Below are positions 35,438-43,564 of a DNA stretch of 64,000 nucleotides, piece after piece. Location of the stretch: NCBI RefSeq assembly GCF_030547245.1, contig NZ_JAUOQT010000003.1:372001-436000 (forward strand). The letters run 5' to 3'. This DNA is from Oceanihabitans sp. 2_MG-2023. Lineage in GTDB: Bacteria; Bacteroidota; Bacteroidia; Flavobacteriales; Flavobacteriaceae. Positions within the stretch are counted from its first letter, which is position 1. Each line of letters begins with the position of its first letter. Below the pieces are notes generated by a model. It worked only from the letters and a program-made list of their open reading frames with translations, had not been told where the DNA came from and made no database searches. The position numbers and the translations under genes were made by a program.

Positions 35438-36130
35438 ATGAAAACACAAACTTTAAACAACAAATCAGAAAATCTGTTAAAAGATTTTAGCACGGAAGCT
35501 ATTGGAGACGAACATTTATTCACCGGCTTACAGACGCCTATGAAAGCAGATGCCTTTAAATTAAGCGATGCAGAAAAAAAAGAACGTATTGCCATTTTAT
35601 TTGAAGAAATAATGGACGTCATGGGATTAGATCTTACAGACGATTCTTTAAAAGGAACTCCCGATCGTGTTGCTAAAATGTATATTGATGAGATATTTTC
35701 TGGACTAAACCCTCAAAACAAACCTAAAATAGCATTGTTTGATAATAAATATCAATACCATCAAATGCTAGTAGAAAAGAATATTACCTTCTACTCCAAT
35801 TGTGAGCATCACTTTGTTCCAATTATTGGGAAAGCACATGTAGCTTATATTTCTTCAGGAAAAGTGATTGGATTATCGAAACTTAATAGAATTGTACAAT
35901 ACTTTGCAAAAAGACCACAAGTACAAGAGCGTTTAACCAATCAAATCGCCGAAGAATTAAAAGCGATTTTAAATACAGAAGATATAGCTGTTATAATTGA
36001 CGCTAAACATTTATGCGTTTCTTCCAGAGGAATTAAAGACGATACATCCTCTACAGTTACAACCTATTATGGCGGAGAATTTAATACTCCAAATAAAATC
36101 GTCGAATTACAAAACTATTTAAAACAATAA
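35438..36130 (+). CDS. folE: GTP cyclohydrolase I
   Basis: A 230-residue protein with the zinc and catalytic motifs of the type I enzyme: SNCEHHFVPIIGKAHVAYI (Cys and His ligands), IGLSKLNRIVQYFAKRPQVQERL and the second Cys in HLCVSSRGIKDDTSSTVT. It converts GTP to dihydroneopterin triphosphate, the entry to tetrahydrofolate. Its place in a photolyase operon fits a supply of the methenyl-tetrahydrofolate antenna cofactor, which is an inference. The N-terminal 45 residues are a variable extension. A gap of 54 nt precedes it. Confidence 0.96.
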   Translation: MKTQTLNNKSENLLKDFSTEAIGDEHLFTGLQTPMKADAFKLSDAEKKERIAILFEEIMDVMGLDLTDDSLKGTPDRVAKMYIDEIFSGLNPQNKPKIALFDNKYQYHQMLVEKNITFYSNCEHHFVPIIGKAHVAYISSGKVIGLSKLNRIVQYFAKRPQVQERLTNQIAEELKAILNTEDIAVIIDAKHLCVSSRGIKDDTSSTVTTYYGGEFNTPNKIVELQNYLKQ

Positions 36131-36133
36131 GAA

Positions 36134-36358
36134 ATGGATATTATTAACAAAGCATTAGCGTTTGAAAAACAAAAATTAAACGCACTAACAACAAGCGATA
36201 GAGTATTAATTGTTAGAGAAGCCAAAACACTTATTTTAGGTTTAAACGAAATTTATAAAGAAAAAAAAGACGAGAAAATCATGGATATGATGAAACGTCT
36301 TACAGAAATTAAACGTAAAGTGGAAAAAAGATTAAAAGGAAGACCTTTAACTGCTTAG
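36134..36358 (+). CDS. Small helical protein of unknown function
   Basis: A 74-residue, strongly charged helical protein (KALAFEKQKLNALTTSDRVLI, ending KRLKGRPLTA). It starts 3 nt after folE and ends 2 nt before the SDR gene, so it is clearly part of the operon. No domain is recognised; small proteins like it sit at the same place in related flavobacterial clusters as far as I recall. Confidence 0.8.
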   Translation: MDIINKALAFEKQKLNALTTSDRVLIVREAKTLILGLNEIYKEKKDEKIMDMMKRLTEIKRKVEKRLKGRPLTA

Positions 36359-36360
36359 TC

Positions 36361-37044
36361 ATGAAAACATATATTATAATTGGTGGTAGCAAAGGAATTG
36401 GAAACGCAATACTAGAAACTTTAGCTGTAGATAATAAAGTTATCAATATAAGCAGGTCTACTCCTAACCTAGATCATGAAAATTTATCACATTTCAACTG
36501 TGATGTATTAACAGAAGAACTCCCAGAAGTTGAAACTGCAGATGGCTTAATATATTGTCCGGGAAGTATCAATCTTAAACCAATTAATAGATTAAAAATC
36601 GATGATTTTAAAGCAGATTTTGAAATAAATGTAATTGGAGCAGTAAAAGCAATTCAAAAGTATTTACCCATTTTAAAAAATGGTATAAAACCATCTATCG
36701 TACTATTTAGTACTGTAGCTTCAAAATTAGGAATGCCGTATCATGCAAGCATTGCAACAGCAAAATCTGGTGTAGAAGGTTTAGTAAAATCGCTTGGTGC
36801 AGAGTTAGCTCCTGCCATTAGAATTAATGCTATTGCGCCAACTGTAACAGACACCGAATTGGCTTCAAAACTCTTACGAAACGAAAAGATGAAAGAAAAC
36901 ATTACAGAGCGTCACCCATTAAAAAAATATCTAAAACCTAAAGAGGTTGCCGAAATGGCTGCATTTTTACTTTCAGAAAAAGCTTCTGCTATGTCTGGAC
37001 AAATATTTCAAATGGATTGTGGAATTGTTTCTTTTAAATTATAA
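36361..37044 (+). CDS. SDR family protein without the catalytic tyrosine
   Basis: A 227-residue short-chain dehydrogenase-like protein. The cofactor loop GGSKGIG (residues 8-14) and the Ser region (LFSTVASKLG) are present. The usual YxxxK reads IATAK (in HASIATAKSGVEGL), so the Lys remains but Tyr is Ile. The C-terminus (APTVTDTELASKLL, EMAAFLLSEKASAMSGQIFQMDCG) is typical of the FabG-like fold. Other SDRs with this HxxIAxAK variant occur near photolyase genes from memory. It may bind a nucleotide cofactor but use a different chemistry. Confidence 0.88.
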   Translation: MKTYIIIGGSKGIGNAILETLAVDNKVINISRSTPNLDHENLSHFNCDVLTEELPEVETADGLIYCPGSINLKPINRLKIDDFKADFEINVIGAVKAIQKYLPILKNGIKPSIVLFSTVASKLGMPYHASIATAKSGVEGLVKSLGAELAPAIRINAIAPTVTDTELASKLLRNEKMKENITERHPLKKYLKPKEVAEMAAFLLSEKASAMSGQIFQMDCGIVSFKL

Positions 37045-37134
37045 TCATGAAATTTATATATCTAATATCTTTAAACAAGAGATATTAATAATATGGAAGC
37101 TACAAGTAACCGATAAAAACAATAAAATAGATAC

Positions 37135-37680
37135 ATGAAATATCTAATAATTACTTTCATAATGTTCAACTTTTTTAATAAAATAAAAGCTCAAAATACA
37201 CCTTCTACATCTATTTACAATATAGAAATAAACAGCTTAGAAGGAAACGCTATTGATTTATCAGAATATAAAGATAAAATGCTACTTATAGTTAATGTAG
37301 CATCAGAATGTGGATTTACAAAACAGTATTCAGATCTTCAAAAATTATATGATGAATATCAGGACACTTTAATGATTATTGGTGTTCCATGCAATCAATT
37401 TGGCAATCAAGAATCGGGAACTGCTAGTGAAATTCAGTCTTTTTGTAAGAAAAATTTTGGCGTTACCTTTTTAATGACCGAAAAAATAGACGTCAAAGGA
37501 AGTAGCCAACACCCACTTTATAAGTGGCTAACCCAAAAAGAATTAAATGGTAAATCTAACTCTTCTGTAAAATGGAATTTTCAAAAATACTTAATCAACA
37601 AAAAAGGGCAATTAGTAGATTCTTATTTTTCTACAACCAATCCTACAAGTAATAAAATTGTAAAACATTTAAACCCGTAA
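37135..37680 (+). CDS. Glutathione peroxidase family thiol peroxidase, exported
   Basis: A 181-residue protein with a signal peptide (about 1-20, ending NKIKAQ). It has the GPx tetrad context: peroxidatic Cys in NVASECGFTKQY, Gln and Asn in VPCNQFGNQE, and Trp in VKWNFQKYLI. The second Cys in PCNQF is the usual one for thioredoxin-dependent bacterial GPx. It reduces hydroperoxides, probably in the periplasm, as oxidative protection within this operon. The 90-nt gap before it is the largest in the operon. Confidence 0.94.
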   Translation: MKYLIITFIMFNFFNKIKAQNTPSTSIYNIEINSLEGNAIDLSEYKDKMLLIVNVASECGFTKQYSDLQKLYDEYQDTLMIIGVPCNQFGNQESGTASEIQSFCKKNFGVTFLMTEKIDVKGSSQHPLYKWLTQKELNGKSNSSVKWNFQKYLINKKGQLVDSYFSTTNPTSNKIVKHLNP

Positions 37681-37684
37681 TATT

Positions 37685-37855
37685 ATGTTTGGATTATTTA
37701 AAAAGAAATCAGAAAAGGAAAAGCTTCAAGAAAAGTACAATAAATTAATGAAAGAATGGCATCAACTTTCAAGTGTTAATAGAGCAGAGAGCGATAAAAA
37801 ATACGAAGAAGCTAATGCGGTAATAGAACAAATAGAATTATTAAAAAAAGTATAA
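37685..37855 (+). CDS. Lacal_2735 family small protein
   Basis: A 56-residue protein that starts 4 nt after the peroxidase gene and ends 1 nt before tspO. It begins MFGLFKKKSEKEKLQ and continues as a charged helix (KYNKLMKEWHQLSSVNRAES, then YEEANAVIEQIELL). This matches the short flavobacterial family named Lacal_2735, of unknown function. The packing within the operon supports it as a real gene. Confidence 0.85.
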   Translation: MFGLFKKKSEKEKLQEKYNKLMKEWHQLSSVNRAESDKKYEEANAVIEQIELLKKV

Positions 37856-37856
37856 T

Positions 37857-38312
37857 ATGCCATTTTTTAAACGATTAATTGTTTTCTTAATTTTAAACTT
37901 TGGAGCACTAGCTTTAGGTCGTTGGCTCATGAATAATGGACCGAAAAGCGAATGGTATACGAGTTTAAACCAAGCACCTTGGACTCCTCCTGGTTGGGTT
38001 TTTGGTGTTGCTTGGACAGTAATAATGATTTGTTTTTCTATATATATGGCAAAATTATATTTAAAAACACCAACCCAAAAAGTGATAATGCTTTTTGGCA
38101 TACAATTTACTCTAAATGTATTATGGAATTTCGTGTTTTTCAATCAGCAACAAATAGCCTTAGGTTTTATCGTAATTCTATTATTAACTATTTTAGTTTG
38201 TACTTTCTTTTTTAAGTTTAGAAACATCAAAACAAGGTATCTTTTATTGCCGTACATAATTTGGCTTTTTATAGCTACTTCTCTTAACGCCTATATCCTT
38301 ATCAATAATTAA
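37857..38312 (+). CDS. TspO/MBR family protein
   Basis: A 151-residue integral membrane protein with five predicted helices and the family signature PKSEWYTSLNQAPWTPPGWVFGVAWTV split over residues 27-57, plus the conserved LNVLWNFVFF and LNAYIL near the end. TspO proteins bind tetrapyrroles and sterol-like ligands and act in light and oxidative-stress responses in bacteria. Its stop shares one base with the next start. Confidence 0.94.
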   Translation: MPFFKRLIVFLILNFGALALGRWLMNNGPKSEWYTSLNQAPWTPPGWVFGVAWTVIMICFSIYMAKLYLKTPTQKVIMLFGIQFTLNVLWNFVFFNQQQIALGFIVILLLTILVCTFFFKFRNIKTRYLLLPYIIWLFIATSLNAYILINN

Positions 38313-38776
38313 TGAAAATATATACACTACATAAAAAACAAAAACTTCCAATCTCAGTAGATACTGCTTGGGAGTTTCTTTCCAATCCAAAAAACCTAAA
38401 AGTAATCACTCCAGATTATATGAGTTTTAATATTCTTTCTGGAGCAGATAGACCTATGTTTGCTGGGCAAATTATTCAATACATTGTTACTCCTGTTTTA
38501 GGAATTAAAACAAAATGGGTTACAGAAATCACACACAAAGTAGATAATCATTATTTTGTAGACGAGCAACGTTTTGGTCCATATGCACTTTGGCACCATA
38601 AACACTTTATTAAAGAAATTGAAGGTGGTGTTGAAATGGAAGATATTATAGATTACAAAGTACCTTTTGGAATCCTTGGGCAAATCGTTCATCCTTTTCT
38701 AGTAAAACCTAAGCTTAAAGAGATTTTTGAATACAGAAAAGAAAAATTAGAAACCCTTTTTGGAACCTATAAATAA
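38312..38776 (+). CDS. SRPBCC (START/Bet v 1-like) family protein
   Basis: A 154-residue protein of the SRPBCC fold (IYTLHKKQKLPISVDTAWEF, SNPKNLKVITPDYM, FVDEQRFGPYALWHH, VPFGILGQIVHPFLV). Similar proteins are often annotated as cell-division inhibitors or ligand-binding proteins and commonly neighbour photolyase genes. It has a hydrophobic pocket and no evident catalytic site. One-base overlaps link it to tspO and the photolyase gene. Confidence 0.9.
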   Translation: MKIYTLHKKQKLPISVDTAWEFLSNPKNLKVITPDYMSFNILSGADRPMFAGQIIQYIVTPVLGIKTKWVTEITHKVDNHYFVDEQRFGPYALWHHKHFIKEIEGGVEMEDIIDYKVPFGILGQIVHPFLVKPKLKEIFEYRKEKLETLFGTYK

Positions 38777-40086
38777 TGAAAAAATCTATTAATATATTTT
38801 GGCTTCGAAGAGATTTAAGAATAGAAGATAATGCTGGTTTATTTCATGCATTAAAAGCAGGAAAACCGGTATTACTACTTTTTATTTTCGATAAAGAAAT
38901 ACTAGAAAACTTACCAAAACAAGATGCACGTGTTACTTTTATAAATAACACTTTACAAAATATCAATAAAGAATTACAAAGCAAACACAATAGTAGTATT
39001 GCTATGTATCATGGCAAACCTTTAGAAATTTATAAAACATTAGAAAAAAAATATTCTATAGATACCGTCTTTACAAATAGAGATTACGAACCCTATGCTA
39101 AAGATAGAGACTCAGAAATAAATACTTTTTTAGAAACTAAAAACATAGCCTTTAAAACCTTTAAAGACCACGTTATTTTTGAAAAAGAAGAAATAGTTAA
39201 AAAAGATGGTAAACCATATTTAGTGTACACACCTTATATGAAGGTATGGAAAGCTACATTCACTAAAAAAGAGGTAGCATCTTACGATTCTAAAAGTTTA
39301 CTAAATTATGCATTAAAGAACGCTAATCTTCCAAATTTAAGTTTAAAGGATATTGGGTTTGCAAAATCAACTCAAGAAATAAAACCTTATAACGTTAATG
39401 CATCTTTAATACAGAATTACGAAGCAACTAGAAATTTCCCTGCACAAGACAGCACTTCTAGACTTGGACCACATTTACGTTTTGGGACAGTAAGTATAAG
39501 AAATATGGTACGTAAAGCAATTTCAGAAGCTAATGAAATATTCTGGCAAGAGTTAATTTGGAGAGAGTTTTTTATTCAAATTCTATGGCATTTTCCACAA
39601 ACAATAACTTACAGTTTTAAACCACAATATGATCGTATTATTTGGCGAAATAACGAAGAAGAATTTAAACGTTGGTGCGAAGGAAAAACAGGGTACCCAT
39701 TGGTAGATGCTGGTATGCGGCAATTAAACAAAACAGGTTTTATGCATAATAGAGTTCGTATGTTGGTTGGTAGTTTTTTATGCAAACACCTATTGATTGA
39801 TTGGCGCTTAGGAGAAGCCTATTTTGCCGAAAAATTACACGATTATGAAATGGCTAGCAATATTGGCAATTGGCAATGGGTTGCAGGTTCTGGTGTAGAT
39901 GCAGCTCCTTACTTTAGAATTTTTAATCCAACCACACAAATTCAAAAATTTGATAAAAATCTCGAATATATAAAAAAATGGGTTCCAGATTTTCAAGAAC
40001 TTACCTATCCGAAACCAATTGTCGATCATAGAGAAGCTAGAGAACGTTGTTTAACCACATATAAAACAGCCTTAAACGTACCGTAA
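38776..40086 (+). CDS. phrB: Deoxyribodipyrimidine photolyase (class I CPD photolyase/cryptochrome family)
   Basis: A 436-residue protein with the N-terminal antenna-binding Rossmann domain (FWLRRDLRIEDN, residues 8-19) and the FAD domain (LGPHLRFGTVSIR, WQELIWREFFIQ, GYPLVDAGMRQL, TGFMHNRVRMLVGSFL, NIGNWQWVAGSG, PYFRIFNPTTQ). The Trp and Arg residues for FAD electron transfer and lesion binding are present. It repairs UV-induced cyclobutane dimers using blue light. Last gene of the twelve-gene operon; CPD specificity rather than cryptochrome signalling is inferred from overall similarity. Confidence 0.93.
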   Translation: MKKSINIFWLRRDLRIEDNAGLFHALKAGKPVLLLFIFDKEILENLPKQDARVTFINNTLQNINKELQSKHNSSIAMYHGKPLEIYKTLEKKYSIDTVFTNRDYEPYAKDRDSEINTFLETKNIAFKTFKDHVIFEKEEIVKKDGKPYLVYTPYMKVWKATFTKKEVASYDSKSLLNYALKNANLPNLSLKDIGFAKSTQEIKPYNVNASLIQNYEATRNFPAQDSTSRLGPHLRFGTVSIRNMVRKAISEANEIFWQELIWREFFIQILWHFPQTITYSFKPQYDRIIWRNNEEEFKRWCEGKTGYPLVDAGMRQLNKTGFMHNRVRMLVGSFLCKHLLIDWRLGEAYFAEKLHDYEMASNIGNWQWVAGSGVDAAPYFRIFNPTTQIQKFDKNLEYIKKWVPDFQELTYPKPIVDHREARERCLTTYKTALNVP

Positions 40087-40151
40087 CTAAATATTAACAC
40101 CTACTTATTATTAGTTTCCGTATCTTTAAGAAAACAATTAAAACTAAAGAT

Positions 40152-40514
40152 ATGAATACTAAAGAGGTTGCCAATAAATGGTGGAACATGTGCAAAGAAG
40201 GAAAAAACTTAGATTGCGTAAATGAACTGTATGCCGAAAATGTGGTAAGTAGAGAAATGCCCGGAATGCCAGGAGAAATATTAGAAGGAAAACAGAATAT
40301 TTGGAACAAAAGCAAAGATTGGCTAGAAAGTGTTGAAGACTTTCACGCTAGCGAAATTAGTGAACCTGTTGTTGCTGGTAACTTTTTTACTGCAAAAATG
40401 AGTTTCGATTGCACTTTTAAAGAAAGAGGAAGACAAAAAATGGAAGAGGTTTGTGTGTACGAAGTAAAAGACGGAAAAATTGCCAGTGAGCAATATTTTT
40501 ATAATATGGAATAA
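40152..40514 (+). CDS. SnoaL-like/NTF2-fold protein
   Basis: A 120-residue protein of the SnoaL-like fold (VANKWWNMCKEGKNLDCVNELYAENVVSRE, then VGF-type strands GNFFTAKMSFDC and CVYEVKDGKIASEQYFY). Members range from isomerases to ligand-binding proteins; no catalytic residue is certain here. It sits 65 nt after the photolyase gene and may be transcribed separately. A bidirectional terminator follows. Confidence 0.85.
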   Translation: MNTKEVANKWWNMCKEGKNLDCVNELYAENVVSREMPGMPGEILEGKQNIWNKSKDWLESVEDFHASEISEPVVAGNFFTAKMSFDCTFKERGRQKMEEVCVYEVKDGKIASEQYFYNME

Positions 40515-40531
40515 ATAAACCAATGTGATTT

Positions 40532-40575
40532 AAAACAAAAAAGCTTCGAAATTACTTTCGAAGCTTTTTTGTTTT
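40532..40575. terminator. Bidirectional rho-independent terminator
   Basis: The stem AAAACAAAAAAGCTTCGAAA pairs with TTTCGAAGCTTTTTTGTTTT, between the convergent SnoaL-like gene and murA. Confidence 0.93.
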
Positions 40576-40594
40576 AATAAATATAATTATTGTT

Positions 40595-41911
40595 TTAGTT
40601 TCCTTCAACACGTTCAATCTTTGCGCCAATAGCACGAAGACGTTCATCAATATTTTCATACCCTCTATCAATTTGCTCAATATTATGAATAATAGAGGTT
40701 CCTTTTGCAGATAAAGCTGCAATTAACAAAGAAACTCCTGCTCTAATATCTGGAGAAGTCATGGTTGTTGCTTTTAAAGTAGAATTAAAATCATGACCAA
40801 TAACGGTTGCTCGATGTGGATCACAAAGAATAATTTTTGCTCCCATATCTATCAATTTATCGACAAAAAACAAACGAGATTCAAACATTTTTTGATGTAC
40901 TAAAGCAGATCCTCTTGCTTGAGTAAGTACGGTTAAAACAATACTCAATAAATCTGGAGTAAATCCTGGCCAAGGCGCATCAGCAATAGTTAAAATAGAA
41001 CCATCTATATAATTCTGTATTTCATAACCATCTTTATGTGCTGGAATGTAAATATCATCTCCTTGTCTTTCAATAGTAATCCCTATTTTTCTAAAAACAT
41101 CTGGAATTTGTCCTAAATCATCCCAACTCACATTGGTAATAGTAAGTTCACTTTTAGTCATAGCAGCTAGACCAATCCAACTACCTATTTCAATCATATC
41201 TGGAAGCATTCTATGTTCTGTTCCTCCCAATGTTTCAACACCTTCAATGGTCAACATATTAGAACCAACACCAGAAATTTTTGCTCCCATTCTATTCAAC
41301 ATTTTACAAAGCTGTTGCAAATAAGGTTCACAAGCTGCGTTATAAATGGTGGTTGTTCCTTCTGCTAAAACAGCAGCCATAACTATATTTGCGGTTCCAG
41401 TAACAGAAGCTTCATCTAGCAACATATAAGTTCCTTTTAGCTTGTCTGCTTCTACACCATAAAAGTGATCTTCGCGATTGTATCTAAATTTTGCGCCAAG
41501 ATTAATAAAACCTTCAAAGTGTGTATCTAGTCTACGTCTCCCAATTTTATCTCCTCCTGGTTTCGGGATATATCCTTTTCCAAAACGCGCTAATAATGGT
41601 CCAACAATCATGATAGAACCTCTTAATCCGCGACCATCTATTTTAAATTGTTCCGACTCTAAATAATTTAGGTTTACTTCATCTGCTTGAAAAGTATAAG
41701 AACCTTTTCCTATTTTAGCAACCTTTACTCCTAGTTTTCCTAGTAATTCTATCAGTTTATTGACATCTACAATATCTGGAATATTATTTATAGTTACCAA
41801 TTCTGGCGTTAATAAAACAGCACATAAAATTTGTAAGGCTTCGTTTTTTGCTCCTTGAGGTTGTATTTTACCTTTTAATTGGTGACCTCCTTCAATTTTA
41901 AATGTTCCCAT
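40595..41911 (-). CDS. murA: UDP-N-acetylglucosamine 1-carboxyvinyltransferase, Asp-type active site
   Basis: A 438-residue protein of the EPSP synthase/MurA fold, first step of peptidoglycan synthesis: transfer of enolpyruvate from PEP to UDP-GlcNAc. The substrate motif GAKNEAL has Lys22/Asn23, and RGLRGSIMIVGPLLARFG fits MurA. The loop that normally holds the catalytic Cys (PGGC) reads PGGDKIGRRRLD, with Asp121. Asp at this place is known in other bacteria to keep activity and give resistance to fosfomycin, which alkylates the Cys. It follows the DUF4290 gene after 6 nt. Confidence 0.96.
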   Translation of the reverse strand: MGTFKIEGGHQLKGKIQPQGAKNEALQILCAVLLTPELVTINNIPDIVDVNKLIELLGKLGVKVAKIGKGSYTFQADEVNLNYLESEQFKIDGRGLRGSIMIVGPLLARFGKGYIPKPGGDKIGRRRLDTHFEGFINLGAKFRYNREDHFYGVEADKLKGTYMLLDEASVTGTANIVMAAVLAEGTTTIYNAACEPYLQQLCKMLNRMGAKISGVGSNMLTIEGVETLGGTEHRMLPDMIEIGSWIGLAAMTKSELTITNVSWDDLGQIPDVFRKIGITIERQGDDIYIPAHKDGYEIQNYIDGSILTIADAPWPGFTPDLLSIVLTVLTQARGSALVHQKMFESRLFFVDKLIDMGAKIILCDPHRATVIGHDFNSTLKATTMTSPDIRAGVSLLIAALSAKGTSIIHNIEQIDRGYENIDERLRAIGAKIERVEGN

Positions 41912-41917
41912 GAAATA

Positions 41918-42571
41918 CTAGTAGCGTTTTCTATTTCGATTTTGGTTGTTATTCTTTTTATAATGCGTTTTCTTAGTATTAGAATTGGTGTATTTCTTTT
42001 TACTTCGCATTAAACTGGTAGCGTCTGATAAATCTTCATCAGAACCTTTTAAATTAATTTTACCATCCGACAATTCGAATAAATGATTAAAGATCACATC
42101 ATCTTCTACGGTATCTTTATTCCAATTTAAAAAACACTTTTTCATGTGATTTGCAATAGTATATACTAATGCTTCTTTCATTTCTCCTTCTTCCCAAGTA
42201 TTAGCAACATCAATCATCGTTTTTATGTTATTACCATAAAACCTGTATTTTGGAAAATTTTGTGGATATTTTAATGTTTCTGGTCTTGCGTATAATTCTT
42301 CTCGAGACGGTTTAGGGTATGGAGAATCTACATCCAATTCAAAATCTGCCATAATAAAAAGCTGATCCCAAAGTTTATGTTGAAAATCTGGTACGTCTCT
42401 TAAATGCGGCTGCATGTTTCCCATTACCGCAATAATCGCTTTTGCTAATTTATTACGTTCTTCTTTGGTTTCTCGAGTTTTAGCATGATTAATCATTTTC
42501 TGCATATGTCTTCCATACTCAGGAATAATTAAATGCTCACGCTCTGTGTTGTATTCTAAAATATCTATCAA
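41918..42571 (-). CDS. DUF4290 family protein
   Basis: A 217-residue protein, helical through about residue 165 (LEYNTEREHLIIPEYGRHMQKMI, then NPxxF-like YPKPSREELYARPETLKYP), with a very basic, Asn/Lys-rich tail (KKYTNSNTKKTHYKKNNNQ). This is the Bacteroidota DUF4290 family, regularly found upstream of murA as here (6 nt gap). The tail suggests RNA or ribosome binding, which is inference. Function unknown. Confidence 0.9.
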   Translation of the reverse strand: MIDILEYNTEREHLIIPEYGRHMQKMINHAKTRETKEERNKLAKAIIAVMGNMQPHLRDVPDFQHKLWDQLFIMADFELDVDSPYPKPSREELYARPETLKYPQNFPKYRFYGNNIKTMIDVANTWEEGEMKEALVYTIANHMKKCFLNWNKDTVEDDVIFNHLFELSDGKINLKGSDEDLSDATSLMRSKKKYTNSNTKKTHYKKNNNQNRNRKRY

Positions 42572-42636
42572 AATTTAAGTGTAGAGTTATATTAATTGCA
42601 CGTAGTTATTATGCTTGTGCAAAGTACAAAAAATAT

Positions 42637-42930
42637 TTAAAGGCTAATAACTCCTTCTACATTTTCTGCAACTTCTTTATATTTTGCAATTACAGCTTCT
42701 GGATCTTGCATTAACACATGTATAGAAACACTGGTGTATTTTCCATTTTTTGACTCAATTGTATTAATAACAGCCCCAATATTGTTAAATAAAGCTTCAA
42801 TTTCTGCAATTTTATGTAAATCAGATTTTACTATAAATTTATATAAATACTTAGATGGCCAAGTTGCTGTGTCGTACAGTTGGGCCTTTAATTTGGTATA
42901 AAACTCTTCTGGATTTTGTTTTTCGCTCAT
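42637..42930 (-). CDS. DUF493 family protein
   Basis: A 97-residue ferredoxin-like small protein matching DUF493 (YbeD-like): WPSKYLYKFIVKSDLHKIAEIEALF, then SIHVLMQDPEAVIAKYKEV. Such proteins are thought to be regulatory but no target is known in Bacteroidota. A -7 box TATCTTTG on the minus strand (42948-42955) lies 18 nt before the start codon, without a TTG at the usual distance. The ATPase/recQ/fmt operon is transcribed divergently. Confidence 0.9.
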   Translation of the reverse strand: MSEKQNPEEFYTKLKAQLYDTATWPSKYLYKFIVKSDLHKIAEIEALFNNIGAVINTIESKNGKYTSVSIHVLMQDPEAVIAKYKEVAENVEGVISL

Positions 42931-43012
42931 GTTTAAATAGTAAGTTGCAAAGATACAGTTTCCTTTACATTTTTTATTTATAATTTAAATTCCGATTTTT
43001 ACACCCAAAACC

Positions 43013-43564
43013 TTGCCAAATTTGAATACTAAAAAAATTGTTATTACTGGAGGACCAGGAACAGGAAAAACTTCTATAATTAATGAACTTACTAAACGTG
43101 GTTATCATTGTATGGAAGAAATATCGAGACAGATTACCTTAAAAGCTCGCGAAGATGGTATAGAACAGCTCTTTCTAACAGAACCACTTCTATTTAGCGA
43201 ACTGCTTTTAAAAGGAAGAAAACAACAATTTGTGGATGCAGATGCATTAACTAATGATTTTGTTTTTTTAGATAGAGGTATTCCTGACGTTTTGGCTTAT
43301 ATGGATTTTATAGGAGACGATTATCCTAAAGAGTTTGAAGATGCCTGTAAAGAAAACCTATACGATCATGTTTTTATTTTAGCGCCTTGGCAAGAAATAT
43401 TTAGTAGCGATAGCGAACGTTACGAAAATTTTGAGCAAGCTATAGAAATACACAAACACTTATTAAACACCTACAAAACATATAATTACAGTTTACTAGA
43501 TGTGCCTTTTGGTGCTATTGAAAGTAGAACAGACTTTATTTTAAATGTGGTTAAAGCATTATAA
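43013..43564 (+). CDS. P-loop ATPase (AAA_28 family), TTG start
   Basis: A 183-residue P-loop protein with Walker A GGPGTGKT (residues 13-20) and a kinase-like lid region; FVFLDRGIPDVLAYMDF carries the second acidic motif. AAA_28 proteins resemble nucleotide or small-molecule kinases. The best start is TTG at 43013, just before NLNTKKIVITG, since no ATG lies close enough upstream in frame. Shares one base with the recQ start. Substrate unknown. Confidence 0.85.
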   Translation: MPNLNTKKIVITGGPGTGKTSIINELTKRGYHCMEEISRQITLKAREDGIEQLFLTEPLLFSELLLKGRKQQFVDADALTNDFVFLDRGIPDVLAYMDFIGDDYPKEFEDACKENLYDHVFILAPWQEIFSSDSERYENFEQAIEIHKHLLNTYKTYNYSLLDVPFGAIESRTDFILNVVKAL

